The notes under the pieces: model-generated | Told to the model about the DNA's origin: nothing | Database searches by the model: none | What the model saw: the letters and a program-made list of their open reading frames with translations, nothing else | Shown here: piece after piece, positions 18,560 through 19,046 of the stretch | How positions within the stretch are numbered: the first letter of the stretch is position 1 | How the letters are laid out: each line of letters begins with the position of its first letter | NCBI GenBank assembly: GCA_002441085.1 | Contig: DJVF01000041.1 | Coordinates: 1-19,046 of the forward strand | From: Patescibacteria group bacterium UBA6263 | GTDB taxonomy: Bacteria; Patescibacteriota; Gracilibacteria; Absconditabacterales; Absconditicoccaceae | DNA: 19,046 nt | Reading direction: 5' to 3' | Made by a program: the position numbers and the translations under genes

Positions 18560-18897
18560 ATTTACTCAAACAATAAGCCTGATTCTGTACTATGCATCAT
18601 ATGTCTAAATCTGCTTATAGCAGATATTTTGCACTTCCCCCATATAAAACAGGGTAAGCTTGCACCAATTATGGTTTACCACTCGATGAACCATCAGTTC
18701 AACTGAGCAGGATTAGAATCTATCGACCCATATCCACGTTGCATCTTTCCCACGAATAAATCCGTAGTAGTTTACGTTTCTGTGGCACTTTCATTTGCCC
18801 GCAAAAGCGGAGGTCCAAAATTCGTTAAATTTTAATCTTTTTTTGGTGTCAGGACTTTCCTTCCCGATAAATCGGGGTAATGCCTATTTGAGCAAAA
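18560..18897 (-). ncRNA. rnpB: RNase P RNA, bacterial type
   Basis: Catalytic RNA that cuts the 5' leader from pre-tRNAs. Minus-strand landmarks in order: P1 strand TTGCTCAAA (pairs with TTTGAGTAA at the 3' end, one G-U), a P3-like hairpin CCCCGA/TCGGG, the conserved GGAAAGTCC, CCACAGAAAC, a GGTGCAAGC segment and the 3' signature ACAGAATCAGGCTTA. Length about 338 nt is slightly short for the class. A T6 run follows at 18553-18560. It lies just upstream of the tRNA-like remnant and tRNA-Trp on the same strand. Confidence 0.93.
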
Positions 18898-19046
18898 GAC
18901 TTTTAATGAAATAGATTTTTAGTTCAACACAAAAATCAAAAAACATTGAATAACAATTTTTTTTCTATATCATCCAACTTATAATTTATAATTTCTAATG
19001 TCTAATGTCTACATCTGTCGATATAAATAATATTAATATAGAAAAT
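18898..19046. other. Upstream region of rnpB, no gene seen
   Basis: AT-rich, non-coding. It contains short tandem words: TATAATTTATAATTT around 18980-18996 and TAATGTC twice at 18998-19011. On the minus strand TTGAAC lies about 30 nt before rnpB, but I find no good -10 box at the right distance. Confidence 0.4.

Noticed and set aside
1..19046. UGA = Trp (mycoplasma-type code), selenocysteine insertion, or widespread pseudogenes
   Set aside because: UGA sits on conserved glycines, not tryptophans, and Trp is encoded by UGG with a CCA tRNA. The many UGA codons have no SECIS-like context, and the reading frames are otherwise intact without frameshifts.
1..19046. Prophage or recoded phage genome
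   Set aside because: VGIG motifs occur in phage tail fibres, but all neighbours are cellular housekeeping genes (tig, dnaN, ftsA, ftsZ, nth, rnpB) sharing the same code and base composition; no capsid, terminase or integrase is seen.

Overview
The window is strongly AT-rich and reads coherently only if UGA is a glycine codon (translation table 25). Under the standard code almost every gene breaks into short pieces. With UGA = Gly, sixteen long reading frames appear, and the breaks fall on invariant family glycines: the FtsZ GGGTGTG signature, the ABC-F Walker A, the trigger-factor GFRKG motif and the UppS PDGN motif. All sixteen end in TAA and none needs UGA as a stop. The only tRNA gene that looks complete is tRNA-Trp with anticodon CCA, which agrees with UGA not being Trp. 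This code is known from the candidate phyla Gracilibacteria (BD1-5) and Absconditabacteria (SR1), so the DNA most likely comes from a small-genome host-dependent CPR bacterium. I cannot separate the two phyla from this sequence.

Layout. Positions 1-2244 (+) hold the 3' part of a large surface or fibre protein. It has two collagen-like Gly-X-Y tracts, about 49 triplets in the larger one, with most glycines written as UGA. These are joined to beta-type repeat modules of the VGIG...LDVxG kind and a cysteine-rich C-terminal region. Trigger factor follows (2331-3635, +). On the minus strand come a doubtful small ORF, a sugar-phosphate-isomerase-like TIM barrel (3886-4767) and a membrane-anchored endonuclease/exonuclease/phosphatase-family protein (4900-5877). 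A long plus-strand run then carries miaB, uppS, dnaN, a type IV pilin-like prepilin, a nucleotidyltransferase-fold protein, ftsA, ftsZ, an atpC-like epsilon subunit and a Trm11-like methyltransferase. The right end is a minus-strand block of rnpB, a tRNA-like remnant, tRNA-Trp(CCA), an ABC-F ATPase, nth and a PAP2 phosphatase.

How it fits together. The core genes cover replication (dnaN), division (FtsA with its membrane-targeting tail, FtsZ with its C-terminal tail peptide), the lipid carrier for wall synthesis (UppS makes undecaprenyl-PP; the PAP2 protein may recycle it), tRNA maturation and modification (RNase P RNA, MiaB, Trm11-like), folding (trigger factor) and base-excision repair (Nth). 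The surface-facing parts are the collagen-like fibre and the prepilin, both plausible in host attachment. Ribosome-binding sites are weak or absent. Two promoter candidates lie exactly 14 nt upstream of start codons, suggesting very short leaders. The most unusual element is the collagen-like gene: standard-code annotation would miss it and replace it with spurious Leu-rich and Ser-rich ORFs.
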